From IMG/VR virus record IMGVR_UViG_3300033273_000550, positions 124,001 through 188,000 of that record: a stretch of DNA of 64,000 nt; one strand, written 5' to 3'. Source of the DNA: a virus. The notes under the pieces are model-generated. The model searched no databases. It saw only the letters and a list, made by a program, of their open reading frames with translations, and was not told the origin of the DNA. The translations under genes and the position numbers were made by a program. This document shows, in pieces, positions 34,299 through 43,340 of the stretch. Numbering within the stretch: the stretch's first letter is position 1; each line of letters opens with the position of its first letter.

Positions 34299-35317
34299 TG
34301 GCTTACGACGATATTCTAAAGAATTTAAAGCAGACCCCACCCCCTGAGTTGAACGATCACGTTCTAGTGATCGATGCTATGAATATGTTAATTCGTAGCT
34401 TTTCATTACTCAAAGCGATGAGCCCATCTGGTCACCACATAGGTGGCTTGGTGGGATTCATGCGCTCACTTGGTTATGTAACAAGAATTTTTGACCCTAC
34501 TAGAGTAATTATAGTATGGGACGGTAAAGGAGGTTCTGGTAATAGGCAGAATATTGATCCAAATTATAAAGCACACAGAGCAAATACTAGAATTACCCAC
34601 TGGGGATTATACGATACTAAAGAAGAAGAGACAGAAGCGTTAATTGGACAGTTATTTAGAACTAAAGACTATCTAGAATGCCTTCCGGTACAGCAGATTA
34701 TGATGGAAAAGTTAGAAGCTGATGATATTATAGCATACCTAGCTTCTCAAATTACCAAGAGTAATAAAAAGATGACAATTATATCATCGGATAAAGACTT
34801 CTTACAGTTAGTTAACAGTAATATAAACGTATATGCTCCAGTTAAAAAGAAAACCTTTACAATTGATAATATAAAGGAAGAACTAAAGGTAATTCCAGAA
34901 AATTACAATATAGTTAAAGCCTTATTAGGTGATAATTCAGACGGTTTAAGAGGAGTAAAAGGATTAGGTATAAAAACTATAGTTAATGAGTTTCCTATGC
35001 TTACCACAGATCCTAATATGACGTTAGATTATGTGTTTGATACTTGTGAATCTAATTTAGAAGGTAAAAAAATCTTTGCTAAAATTCTTCATAATTGGGA
35101 TAAGGTAAATACTAATTTTGAATTAATGGATTTACATGAGTCTGTGTTGGATGATAGAGAAAAAAAGACTATATTGGATATAATAAAAAGTGATATACCT
35201 GATCTTCAGACAGGAGCTTTCCTTCACTTGTTAGATGTAGATAAGATTGAAGGAATAACAAAGAATACTGAAGGATGGTTAGAAACTTTTAGGGGTTTAA
35301 CGGTTTTTAAAAAATAG
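34298..35317 (+). CDS. 5'-3' exonuclease / RNase H (T4 rnh-like, FEN family)
   Basis: The protein has 339 residues. Metal-binding acidic motifs are in order: VLVIDAMNMLIRSF, VIIVWDGKGGSG, KLEADDIIAYLAS and IISSDKDFLQLV. The helix-3-turn-helix DNA-binding segment GDNSDGLRGVKGLGIKTI follows. It should remove RNA primers and 5' flaps at the lagging strand. It lies between UvsX and the helicase, in the usual replication cluster. Confidence 0.87.
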   Translation: MAYDDILKNLKQTPPPELNDHVLVIDAMNMLIRSFSLLKAMSPSGHHIGGLVGFMRSLGYVTRIFDPTRVIIVWDGKGGSGNRQNIDPNYKAHRANTRITHWGLYDTKEEETEALIGQLFRTKDYLECLPVQQIMMEKLEADDIIAYLASQITKSNKKMTIISSDKDFLQLVNSNINVYAPVKKKTFTIDNIKEELKVIPENYNIVKALLGDNSDGLRGVKGLGIKTIVNEFPMLTTDPNMTLDYVFDTCESNLEGKKIFAKILHNWDKVNTNFELMDLHESVLDDREKKTILDIIKSDIPDLQTGAFLHLLDVDKIEGITKNTEGWLETFRGLTVFKK

Positions 35318-35325
35318 GTTATTAA

Positions 35326-36666
35326 ATGACATTAAAAAGTTTACAGAATTACGGTAAAGGATTTCAGTTAAAAGTATTAGGATCTCTTCTTACCGATAAA
35401 AAGTTTCTTCTCAATGTAAGAGACGTACTATATGATCACTACTTTGATGCTGATTCTCATAAATGGATAGTAAAGCAGATTTGTGATTACTTTGATAAGT
35501 ATCATACTAACATTACTATGGATGTTCTTAAAGTAGAACTTCAGAAAGTAGAGAACGAAGTGCTTCAAGTTGCTTTGAAAGAAGAACTCAGAAATTCCTA
35601 TCAAGCATCTCAAGAAGATTTAGAATATGTACAAGAAGAATTTACCACTTTTTGTAAGAATCAAGAGATGAAAAATGCTATCTTAAATTCTGCTGATCTA
35701 CTTAAAGATGGAGATTTTGATGGTATTAGAAATATGATTGAAAAGGCTATGAAAGCCGGAATGGATAAAAATATTGGTCATGAATATAACAAAGATGTTG
35801 AAACGAGATATCGTATTGATTACCGTCCTACTATCCCTAGCCCTTGGCCTATACTTAACGAAGGTATTCAAGGAGGATTTGGCCCAGGAGATCTTGGAAT
35901 TGTGTTTGGTAATCCTGGTGGGGGTAAAAGCTGGACTATGGTCGCTATTGCTGCTCACGCAGTACAACTCGGATACAAAGTTAATTACTACACGCTGGAA
36001 CTCGGGGAGGATTATGTTGGTAAGCGTTTTGATTGTTACTTTACTGGTTATTCTATTGACGAGGTAAATAAGCATAGAAAAGAAGTTCAAGCTCATGTAG
36101 ATAACTTAAAAGGTAAGTTAATAGTTAAAGAATACGCTCCTAAATCAGCTACTGTAGGTACTATTAGATCTCATATTCAAAAATGTGTGGATATGGAGCA
36201 TAAACCTGATTTGGTTATTATTGATTATGTAGATTATCTTAGAGCACCTTCTAAATCTAAATTTAGCGAAAGAAAAGATGAGATTGATGATGTATTTATC
36301 GCTACTAAAGGTTTAGCTAAAGAGCTTAAAATACCTATTCTTACTCCTTCTCAGGTTAACAGAATGGGAGCTAAAGATTCAGTTATTGAAGGAGATAAAG
36401 CAGCTGGGTCTTATGATAAAATGATGGTAGCAGATATTTGTTTATCATTATCAAGACAGAAAGAAGATAAAGTATTAGGTACTGGTAGAGTTCACGTAAT
36501 GAAAAATAGATATGGACAAGACGGTATGACTTATAATGTAAAAATGGATACTAATAACGGTCATATTGAGTTCGAAGGTAAGGCTGATCCTTCTGATCTA
36601 ATACCTGACAGTCAAGATAAACCTAAATTCAACTTGACTAGAGAACAAATGTCAAAATTATTGTAA
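35326..36666 (+). CDS. Replicative DNA helicase (gp41/DnaB-like)
   Basis: The protein has 446 residues. An N-terminal helical domain (~150 residues) precedes the RecA-like domain, with Walker A IVFGNPGGGKSWTM (residues ~193-206), LVIIDYVDYLRAP (Walker B) and ILTPSQVNRMGAK (the DnaB Q-loop). Family members form hexameric rings that unwind DNA 5' to 3' with a primase. It is similar in size to T4 gp41 (475). Confidence 0.88.
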   Translation: MTLKSLQNYGKGFQLKVLGSLLTDKKFLLNVRDVLYDHYFDADSHKWIVKQICDYFDKYHTNITMDVLKVELQKVENEVLQVALKEELRNSYQASQEDLEYVQEEFTTFCKNQEMKNAILNSADLLKDGDFDGIRNMIEKAMKAGMDKNIGHEYNKDVETRYRIDYRPTIPSPWPILNEGIQGGFGPGDLGIVFGNPGGGKSWTMVAIAAHAVQLGYKVNYYTLELGEDYVGKRFDCYFTGYSIDEVNKHRKEVQAHVDNLKGKLIVKEYAPKSATVGTIRSHIQKCVDMEHKPDLVIIDYVDYLRAPSKSKFSERKDEIDDVFIATKGLAKELKIPILTPSQVNRMGAKDSVIEGDKAAGSYDKMMVADICLSLSRQKEDKVLGTGRVHVMKNRYGQDGMTYNVKMDTNNGHIEFEGKADPSDLIPDSQDKPKFNLTREQMSKLL

Positions 36667-36709
36667 AAAGTTTACGTGGAAGTAAAATATATATTGTATT
36701 TATTAACAC

Positions 36710-36734
36710 GGCCTCAAAGTTCTCTTATGAGGCC
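36710..36734 (+). terminator. Stem-loop, possible terminator after helicase gene
   Basis: GGCCTCA and TGAGGCC form a perfect 7-bp stem around an 11-base loop, followed by ATATTTGT, a weak T tail. It lies in the 105-base gap between the helicase and nrdB. It may instead be a processing site. Confidence 0.5.
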
Positions 36735-36738
36735 ATAT

Positions 36739-36766
36739 TTGTCTAACACCTTAAGTAATATATAAA
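36739..36766 (+). promoter_or_regulatory. Possible nrdB promoter
   Basis: TTGT (36739-36742), an 18-base spacer and TATAAA (36761-36766), five bases before the nrdB ATG. It resembles the TTGC-N19-TATATT set but is weaker. No other signal was seen in this gap apart from the stem-loop just before it. Confidence 0.35.
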
Positions 36767-36771
36767 GATAT

Positions 36772-37749
36772 ATGAGTTTATTAGAAGAAAGAGTTGTGTA
36801 CAAACCGTTCGAATATCCTAAAGCATTTGATTACTGGCTAAAGCAACAACAAGCACACTGGTTACATACAGAAGTACCTATGGCACAAGACGTATCTGAC
36901 TGGAAAAGTAATATGAAAGATCATGAAAAAAACGTTGTTGGTGGGATATTGAAAGGATTCGCACAAACTGAAACTATTGTAAATGATTATTGGTCAACAC
37001 TAGTAACTAAATGGTTTAGAAAACCAGAAGTTATTATGATGGGAACTACATTAGGATCTTCAGAAACTATTCATGCCGAAGCATATTCTTTATTGAACGA
37101 ACAATTAGGTTTAGATAATTTTGCCGAGTTTTTAGAAGATGAAACTACTATGGCAAAGATTGAAAACTTAATGAATGTAAGAGATGGTCATGATGGTACT
37201 CCTAACTGGCATGATAGAGCTAAATCTTTAGCTATTTTCTCTGCATTTACTGAAGGTGTTAACTTGTTTTCTTCTTTTGCTGTTTTATTATCATTTAAAA
37301 TGAGAAACTTACTAAAAGGAGTAGGTCAGATTGTAGAATGGTCTGTTAGAGACGAATCATTACATTCAGATGCTGGATGTTGGCTATTTAGAACTTTAAT
37401 GGAAGAACATCCAGAATTTAAAACTCCTGAATTAGTAGCTGATATTGAAGAAGCTGCTAAAAATGCTTTACAGTTAGAGTTTGACTTTATTGATAAGGTA
37501 TTTGAAATGGGTGATTTAGAGAACTTAGGTAAGGAAGAGCTTAAAAACTTTATTCGTCATAGAGTAAATACTAAGATGAGTGATTTAGGTCTTAAACCTA
37601 TCGTTCCTGCTTCAGAAATCGATAAAGGAGCATTAAAAACTATGAAGTGGTTTGATGCAGTTATTGCTGGTAAACAACAAACTGACTTCTTTGCAAATAG
37701 AGTTACTAATTACGCTAAAGGCCATATGGACTGGTCATCAGCATTTTAA
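36772..37749 (+). CDS. nrdB: Ribonucleotide reductase class Ia, beta subunit
   Basis: The protein has 325 residues. SSETIHAEAYSLL contains the E-x-x-H metal ligands and the Tyr expected to carry the stable radical. FTEGVNLFSSFAVL has the next Glu, and RDESLHSDAG the E-x-x-H of the second site. It pairs with the alpha subunit encoded nine bases downstream. Together with thioredoxin (45025) it would supply dNTPs for phage replication. Confidence 0.9.
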   Translation: MSLLEERVVYKPFEYPKAFDYWLKQQQAHWLHTEVPMAQDVSDWKSNMKDHEKNVVGGILKGFAQTETIVNDYWSTLVTKWFRKPEVIMMGTTLGSSETIHAEAYSLLNEQLGLDNFAEFLEDETTMAKIENLMNVRDGHDGTPNWHDRAKSLAIFSAFTEGVNLFSSFAVLLSFKMRNLLKGVGQIVEWSVRDESLHSDAGCWLFRTLMEEHPEFKTPELVADIEEAAKNALQLEFDFIDKVFEMGDLENLGKEELKNFIRHRVNTKMSDLGLKPIVPASEIDKGALKTMKWFDAVIAGKQQTDFFANRVTNYAKGHMDWSSAF

Positions 37750-37758
37750 ATAAAGGTT

Positions 37759-39474
37759 ATGAGTTTAGTAGTAGATACTTCCCAATGGGAAGCTGGCAAA
37801 GATTATCCTGAGTGGATGAATGAAGTTTCGATAGCAACTATCTCTAAAGGATATTTGTTACCCGACGAAACACCTAGAAAAGCATACAAACGTGTAGCAG
37901 ACACGATTGCAAAAAGATTAGACCGACCAGATTTAGCGAGCAAATTCTTTCGCTATATGTGGAAAGGTTGGTTGAACTTAGCCTCACCTGTACTATCCAA
38001 TACTGGAACCGATAGAGGGCTCCCAATCTCTTGTTTTGGTATAGACACACCTGATTCGATTAGAGGAATAGGCCTTACTAACGCTGAGTTAATGAGGCTT
38101 ACTTCCTTAGGTGGTGGAGTAGGTATTGGTTTATCTAAAGTTAGAGGTAGAGGAGAAAAAATCGGTAATGCAGGTATGGGACAATCAGAAGGAGTTGTGC
38201 CATGGGCTAAGATTTATGATTCAACCATTATAGCAACAAATCAAGGTGCAGTAAGGCGTGGAGCAGCCTCTGTAAACTTAGATATTAATCACCCAGATAT
38301 TAAAGAATACCTACAGATCAGAAGACCTAAAGGGGATCCAAATCGCCAGTGTCTTAATCTACACCAATGTGTTGTAGTAGATGACTCTTTCATGCAAAAA
38401 TTAGATCATAGAGATCCTGAGGCAATGGAACTGTGGGTAGAAATACTTAAATCAAGGGTAGAAACAGGTGAACCTTACCTTATGTTTAAGGATAATGTAA
38501 ATAAAAATAATCCACCGGCATACGTTAAGAATAACTTGGATGTAACAATGACAAATATATGTTCCGAGATAACATTATTTACAGATGAAGAGCACAGCTT
38601 CATTTGCTGTCTTTCATCGGTTAACCTTACAAAATGGCATGAATGGCGCAACACAGATCTTATAGAAACAGCAATATATTTTTTAGACGGGGTCTTAGAA
38701 GAATTCTTAGCAAAAACTTCTGGAAGAGAATCATTGGTAAGAGCACACAGATCCGCTAAAAAAGGTAGAGCTATTGGTTTAGGAGTCTTAGGTTGGCATA
38801 CATTATTACAGAACGAAAGAATACCGTTTGCATCTATTGCAGCTACATCGTTAACTCATCAAATATTCTCTGATATTAGACAAAAAGCAGAAAATGCTTC
38901 GAGAAAATTAGCTGATGAGTATGGAGAACCAATTTGGTGTAGAGGTACAGGAATGAGAAACTCTCACTTACTAGCTATCGCACCTACTGTATCAAATTCT
39001 ACAATATCAGGAGGTGTTTCAGCAGGTATAGAACCTGTACCAGCAAACGTCTATACATTTAACTCAGCAAAAGGTACATTTATACGTAAAAATCCTGCTT
39101 TAGAGTCTTACTTAGAAGAAAAAGGAGCTAACACAGAAGAAGTATGGGATCAAATTATGAAAGATAGAGGGTCTATCGCTAATTTACCTGAAGATGTTAT
39201 GCCTGCAGAAGATAAACCTATCTTTTTAACATTTGCAGAAATTAATCAGTTACAATTAGTAGAACAAGCTGCTGCTAGACAAAAGTATATTGATCAAACT
39301 CAATCGTTAAATTTAGCATTTGATCCAACAGATTCACCTAAATTTATTAACCAAGTTCACCAAACGGCTTGGAGATTAGGAGTAAAAACACTATATTATT
39401 TAAGAACAGATTCAGTAATCAATGGAGATATTGGTTCAAGAACCGCAGAAGATTGTTTAAGTTGTGATGGATAA
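37759..39474 (+). CDS. nrdA: Ribonucleotide reductase class Ia, alpha subunit
   Basis: The protein has 571 residues. GLPISCFG holds the first redox cysteine. LTSLGGGVGIGLS and NLDINHPDIKEYL are typical loops. MTNICSEIT supplies the N-x-C-x-E active-site residues with the thiyl Cys. ICCLSSVNL has the partner cysteine. The C-terminal CLSCDG is the swinging redox pair. There is no N-terminal ATP-cone, so dATP feedback at that site is lost, a common phage feature. The last bases overlap the next small gene. Confidence 0.9.
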   Translation: MSLVVDTSQWEAGKDYPEWMNEVSIATISKGYLLPDETPRKAYKRVADTIAKRLDRPDLASKFFRYMWKGWLNLASPVLSNTGTDRGLPISCFGIDTPDSIRGIGLTNAELMRLTSLGGGVGIGLSKVRGRGEKIGNAGMGQSEGVVPWAKIYDSTIIATNQGAVRRGAASVNLDINHPDIKEYLQIRRPKGDPNRQCLNLHQCVVVDDSFMQKLDHRDPEAMELWVEILKSRVETGEPYLMFKDNVNKNNPPAYVKNNLDVTMTNICSEITLFTDEEHSFICCLSSVNLTKWHEWRNTDLIETAIYFLDGVLEEFLAKTSGRESLVRAHRSAKKGRAIGLGVLGWHTLLQNERIPFASIAATSLTHQIFSDIRQKAENASRKLADEYGEPIWCRGTGMRNSHLLAIAPTVSNSTISGGVSAGIEPVPANVYTFNSAKGTFIRKNPALESYLEEKGANTEEVWDQIMKDRGSIANLPEDVMPAEDKPIFLTFAEINQLQLVEQAAARQKYIDQTQSLNLAFDPTDSPKFINQVHQTAWRLGVKTLYYLRTDSVINGDIGSRTAEDCLSCDG

Positions 39475-39667
39475 AATAAAAGGACTAGGAGACGTACTAT
39501 TTATAATAACAAAGTATACCGGAATCAGGTGGATCGTAAAAAAGATCTGGGGTGAAGATTGCGGATGCGATGAACGGCAAGATTTTCTTAATGAAAAGTT
39601 TAATTTTACTAAAGAAGATCTAGAAGCTGATTTATTAAAAAAACCAAAACCTACACCAAAGTTATGA
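39467..39667 (+). CDS. Small conserved phage protein with CGC motif
   Basis: This 66-residue protein starts at ATG 39467 inside the end of nrdA (an upstream GTG is also possible). GLGDVLFIITKYTGIRWIVK leads to GEDCGCDERQDFLNEKF. The C-G-C with nearby acids and the phrase C-x-x-R-x-x-x-L-N is common in small phage proteins of unknown role, which may bind a metal. The C-terminus is Lys/Pro-rich. It overlaps the next start by four bases. Confidence 0.6.
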   Translation: MDKIKGLGDVLFIITKYTGIRWIVKKIWGEDCGCDERQDFLNEKFNFTKEDLEADLLKKPKPTPKL

Positions 39668-40938
39668 CAAAGAAAAAAGGTTCTATTTTTATACAAATTG
39701 CAAGTTATAGAGATCCAGAATTAAGAAATACTCTAGCTTCACTTTTAGATAATGCTGATAACCCAGATAGGTTAAAAATATGTATTGCATGGCAGCATGC
39801 TAAGGCAGATGAGTGGGATACATTAGATGAGTATTTTGATGATAAGAGATTTAAGATAATTGATATAGATTATAGAGACTCAAAAGGAGCATGCTGGGCT
39901 AGAAACTTAATTCAACAAGAATACAACAATGAAGATTACACTCTTCAATTAGATTCTCATCATAGATTTACTAAAGGCTGGGATACAACGTTAATTGATA
40001 TGTTAACAGACCTTCAGAAGAAAGGTCATAAAAAACCTCTTTTAACAGCTTATATTCCTTCGTTCAATCCTGAAAATGATCCTGAAGGTAGAGTACAAGT
40101 TCCATGGAAAATGAACTTTGATAGGTTTACACCAGAAGGAGTAGTCTTTTTCTTACCTGCTGCTATTGATGATTGGCAGGAAAGAGATGAACCAGTGCCA
40201 GCTAGATTCTTCTCTGCTCACTTTACCTTTACCTTAGGTATTTTTGCTAAAGAAGTACAGCACGATCCTCAATTTTATTTCCATGGGGAAGAAATATCAT
40301 TAGCAGTTAGAGCATTTACTCACGGTTACGATTTATTTCACCCTCATAGAGTTATTGCATGGCATGAATATACTAGAAAAGGTAGAACAAAACAGTGGGA
40401 TGATGACCCAATATGGGCGGATAGAAATAGATTAACATTTCATAGACTAAAAGGTCTATTAGGCACTGATGGAACTACGTGTTCACCGTGTATGAGGAAA
40501 AGATTAGAACCATATTATCTAGGAGAAGAAAGAACCTTAGAAGATTATGAGAGATATGCTGGAATTAGGTTTAAAGATAGAGGTATTCAAGAATGGACTA
40601 CAGATAATAAATACCCACCTAATCCTGAGGTAGATGATTATGATAACTCTTTTAATTCCCTATTCAGACACTGTATAGACATACATTTAGACTCGGTCTC
40701 TGAAGATGATTATGAATTTTGGGCTGTTGCGTTCCAGGATAAGGATGGAAACGACTTATATAGAAAAGATGCTGATGCCCAAGAAATTAAAGGATTGATT
40801 AATCATGCGAAAAATAATGATAATTGGATAAATCTATGGAGAGAATATACAGGTCCAGTGCCTGCAAGTTGGGTAGTATGGCCATATTCTAAGTCTAAAG
40901 AATGGTGTAATAGGTTAACCGGTAAATTAGGAGTATAA
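39664..40938 (+). CDS. Glycosyltransferase, GlcNAc-transferase (GT60-like)
   Basis: The protein has 424 residues. FIQIASYRDPELRNTLASLL at the N-terminus and YTLQLDSHHRFTKGWD (the D-x-H/D metal site, around residue 100) are the marks of the GlcNAc-transferase family PF11397. The C-terminal ~90 residues (EDDYEFWAVAFQDKDGNDLY then GPVPASWVVWPYSKS) are a separate beta-rich domain. It would add GlcNAc or a similar sugar to a protein or glycan. It is the first of five glycan-type genes in this stretch. Confidence 0.8.
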   Translation: MTKKKGSIFIQIASYRDPELRNTLASLLDNADNPDRLKICIAWQHAKADEWDTLDEYFDDKRFKIIDIDYRDSKGACWARNLIQQEYNNEDYTLQLDSHHRFTKGWDTTLIDMLTDLQKKGHKKPLLTAYIPSFNPENDPEGRVQVPWKMNFDRFTPEGVVFFLPAAIDDWQERDEPVPARFFSAHFTFTLGIFAKEVQHDPQFYFHGEEISLAVRAFTHGYDLFHPHRVIAWHEYTRKGRTKQWDDDPIWADRNRLTFHRLKGLLGTDGTTCSPCMRKRLEPYYLGEERTLEDYERYAGIRFKDRGIQEWTTDNKYPPNPEVDDYDNSFNSLFRHCIDIHLDSVSEDDYEFWAVAFQDKDGNDLYRKDADAQEIKGLINHAKNNDNWINLWREYTGPVPASWVVWPYSKSKEWCNRLTGKLGV

Positions 40939-41720
40939 TGGTTGTAGAAACCTATAATGAATTTAGTTTTATTTTAGGTTACTATCTACCTGAAGCTTTT
41001 ACGTTGTATAAGGAAGGAAAACTAAAAGAAACAAAAAGTAGAATAGGGACTAAAGAATTTTTTTATTTTTCTCCTGATCATAAAGAATATAATAGACAGA
41101 TTAATAATATAGAATTTAATCTTTCGAATTTTTATAGTAATAACTGTACATTAGTCGAAAATAAGTCTTTTCCTGATTTAAATACATACTATAAAAACGA
41201 TAAGTATAAATTTGATAAACCGATAGTCACCATTCAGAATAAAAATAATATTGAATGGGGAGTAGATTTGTTTAATTTTTACTCTAATACTGATTTATCT
41301 GAAATTATTAATATATTAGGTAGTAAGTATCAAATAGTGTACATAAGAATGCCTGAAAAAGGAGCTTTTAATACAAGCCCTGACAGTGTAGGTTATGTAG
41401 ACTTAAAAGATAAAGAATACTTAAAAGAAAATCACCCAGAAGTTACCATTTTAGATGACTTAGTTGAAGATAACTGGAATATTGAACAAATGAAAGCTAT
41501 GGCTAACGCTGATAAACACCTAACAGTAGCAGGTGGGGATGCAGTACTAGCAGCTTACTTTAAAGGTGACTTAGTAATATATAATTCATTAGGAACTACT
41601 GCTACTAATAGAGGCATATGGGGTACTAATTCTTATTTATCTAAATTTAGCGGTAGTAGTATAAACGGATTTAATGAAAAGTCTCAAATTTTAGATTATA
41701 TTAAAAATAAATGGCTATAG
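40938..41720 (+). CDS. Hypothetical glycosyltransferase-like protein
   Basis: The protein has 260 residues. The C-terminal part has MKAMANADKHLTVAGGDAVL with the following AAYFKGDLVIYNS strand, a G-G and hydrophobic strand pattern like the donor end of GT-B transferases. The N-terminal half has no recognised motif. It is translated in overlap with both the GT60-like gene and the next gene. A glycosyltransferase role is inferred from this and from context. Confidence 0.5.
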   Translation: MVVETYNEFSFILGYYLPEAFTLYKEGKLKETKSRIGTKEFFYFSPDHKEYNRQINNIEFNLSNFYSNNCTLVENKSFPDLNTYYKNDKYKFDKPIVTIQNKNNIEWGVDLFNFYSNTDLSEIINILGSKYQIVYIRMPEKGAFNTSPDSVGYVDLKDKEYLKENHPEVTILDDLVEDNWNIEQMKAMANADKHLTVAGGDAVLAAYFKGDLVIYNSLGTTATNRGIWGTNSYLSKFSGSSINGFNEKSQILDYIKNKWL

Positions 41721-42718
41721 ACGTAAGAATACATTATTATAAAAATGAAAAGTGGGGTAGATACCACTTACCTTGGATTACTCAATTCTCGGAATATATC
41801 AAAAAGTACCATACTGTCGAACTTAAGGATTATTATAAAGGTGATGGTAAGTGGGACGGACCTATAGATTTACAAGAACCTATTCTATTTAATAGAGCAA
41901 AAACAACCAACCCAGGAATCGGAGATACAGATTTTATTATAGAAAATCTTAATAATAACGAGATAGTAGTTGTTACGTTTTGTAAATTCTTTCATCACCG
42001 TATGGTACATTGGATGAAAGACCCTAAAGTTAAAGCTATTTTATGTGCTCATTATAGCAGTAGGTTTTTCGCAGAACATTATACTAGAAATAATAGTTTC
42101 GAATATGCTAATAAAGTTAAACCGTTTATCTTTGGGTTTTTCCACGAATTTGATGTAGATACCTACAGAGAGGTAAGAGATAATACTGAAAAACTTAATC
42201 CTAACTTATTTTTTAAAGGAGGAGGAGTTTCATTAGAAAGTTATAGATCTGTTGTCTATCATCTAATGAAAAAAGGTATGTTAGAATCTCATAGCGTACC
42301 TCATCCTACTTATCTTGAGTTATTAGCTAAGCAAGGTATAGCCTTTTCTCATTATCTTGACCTTAATCTCTTTAGATCAGCAACCGAAAATTGTGGAGAA
42401 CTATGCTACAGAGATATGGAGATGATGTCTATAGGTGTACCTTATATTAGAGTTGAATATAAAAGTGAGTTACATGAAGCATTTTTACCTAACTACCATT
42501 ATATATGTGTTCCTAGAGAAGATGCTTTCCTAGCTTTTGAAGAAGGAGGAGATGAAGCAGTAGCAGATTTAGTAATAAAGAAATACAATGAAGTAAAAGA
42601 CAATAAACCATTTCTTGAGTTTATAAGCAAAAATCAGAGAAATTGGTATGATAAAAATATGAGATTTCCTAAAAGTGCAGAACTTGTCAGGGAACTCTCA
42701 GGTATGATAAATTGGTAA
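41711..42718 (+). CDS. Hypothetical protein in second glycan cluster
   Basis: The 335-residue protein is soluble and lacks a signal peptide. Visible features include IVVVTFCKFFHHRMVHWMKD and a late segment NCGELCYRDMEMMSIGVPYI followed by RVEYKSELHEAF. The latter looks like the conserved end of GT-B-type transferases (E-x-x-x-x-G-x-P-x-I). The family is not certain. It overlaps the upstream gene by ten bases and is followed after one base by a methyltransferase gene. Confidence 0.5.
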   Translation: MAIDVRIHYYKNEKWGRYHLPWITQFSEYIKKYHTVELKDYYKGDGKWDGPIDLQEPILFNRAKTTNPGIGDTDFIIENLNNNEIVVVTFCKFFHHRMVHWMKDPKVKAILCAHYSSRFFAEHYTRNNSFEYANKVKPFIFGFFHEFDVDTYREVRDNTEKLNPNLFFKGGGVSLESYRSVVYHLMKKGMLESHSVPHPTYLELLAKQGIAFSHYLDLNLFRSATENCGELCYRDMEMMSIGVPYIRVEYKSELHEAFLPNYHYICVPREDAFLAFEEGGDEAVADLVIKKYNEVKDNKPFLEFISKNQRNWYDKNMRFPKSAELVRELSGMINW

Positions 42719-42719
42719 T

Positions 42720-43340
42720 ATGGGACATTTTAGAGGACATACATCTTATTATAGTGAAATTCTCAAAGGTAATTTTACTGCCCAACAGAGAGATTACGCA
42801 TTTGATGTTTTAGGTGAATTATTTGAAGATAAAAGACCTTCACAGGTTTTAGAAATCGGGACTTCCTTTGGGGGTACAACACAATTTATTAGAGAAAAAC
42901 TTAACAGTATAGAATTAGGAAATTCTGTAGTTAGATCATACGATGTTAACGAACAGAAATGGTATAATCAACAGAGAGAAACAGGAATAGATATTAGAGT
43001 GGAAAATGTTTTTTCACATTCGTATAAAGAGCTTTCAAAACCTCAAGATGTAGAAGAGTTCATAACTAGAGAAGGGACTACTATAGTTCTATGTGATGGT
43101 GGTAGTAAAGTAAATGAATTTAGATTACTTGCTCCTTTTTTAAAGACAGGAGATATTATTATGGCTCATGATTATATTGATACAAGAGAAAATTTTATAG
43201 AAAATTATTTTGACAAAATTTGGAATTGGAGAGAGATAGGTATTGAGGATATTCAAGATGTATGTGATACTTATAATTTAGTTCCTTATATGCAAGAAAA
43301 ATTTAACGAAGCAGTTTGGGCATGCAGAATAAAAACATAA
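42720..43340 (+). CDS. Class I SAM-dependent methyltransferase-like protein
   Basis: The protein has 206 residues. VLEIGTSFGGTTQFI is the motif I loop (E-x-G-x-x-x-G) that binds SAM. VVRSYDVNEQ is the acidic strand after it, and TIVLCDGGSK and GDIIMAHDYI fill the next strands. The pattern is that of cephalosporin-hydroxylase/rhamnosyl-O-methyltransferase types. It may methylate a sugar made by its neighbours. Its end overlaps the next gene by 19 bases. Confidence 0.68.
   Translation: MGHFRGHTSYYSEILKGNFTAQQRDYAFDVLGELFEDKRPSQVLEIGTSFGGTTQFIREKLNSIELGNSVVRSYDVNEQKWYNQQRETGIDIRVENVFSHSYKELSKPQDVEEFITREGTTIVLCDGGSKVNEFRLLAPFLKTGDIIMAHDYIDTRENFIENYFDKIWNWREIGIEDIQDVCDTYNLVPYMQEKFNEAVWACRIKT

Noticed and set aside
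35774-36067. Hydrophobic + strand frame of 97 codons inside the helicase gene
   Set aside because: It is another frame of the conserved Walker A region of the gp41-like helicase and has no start signal.
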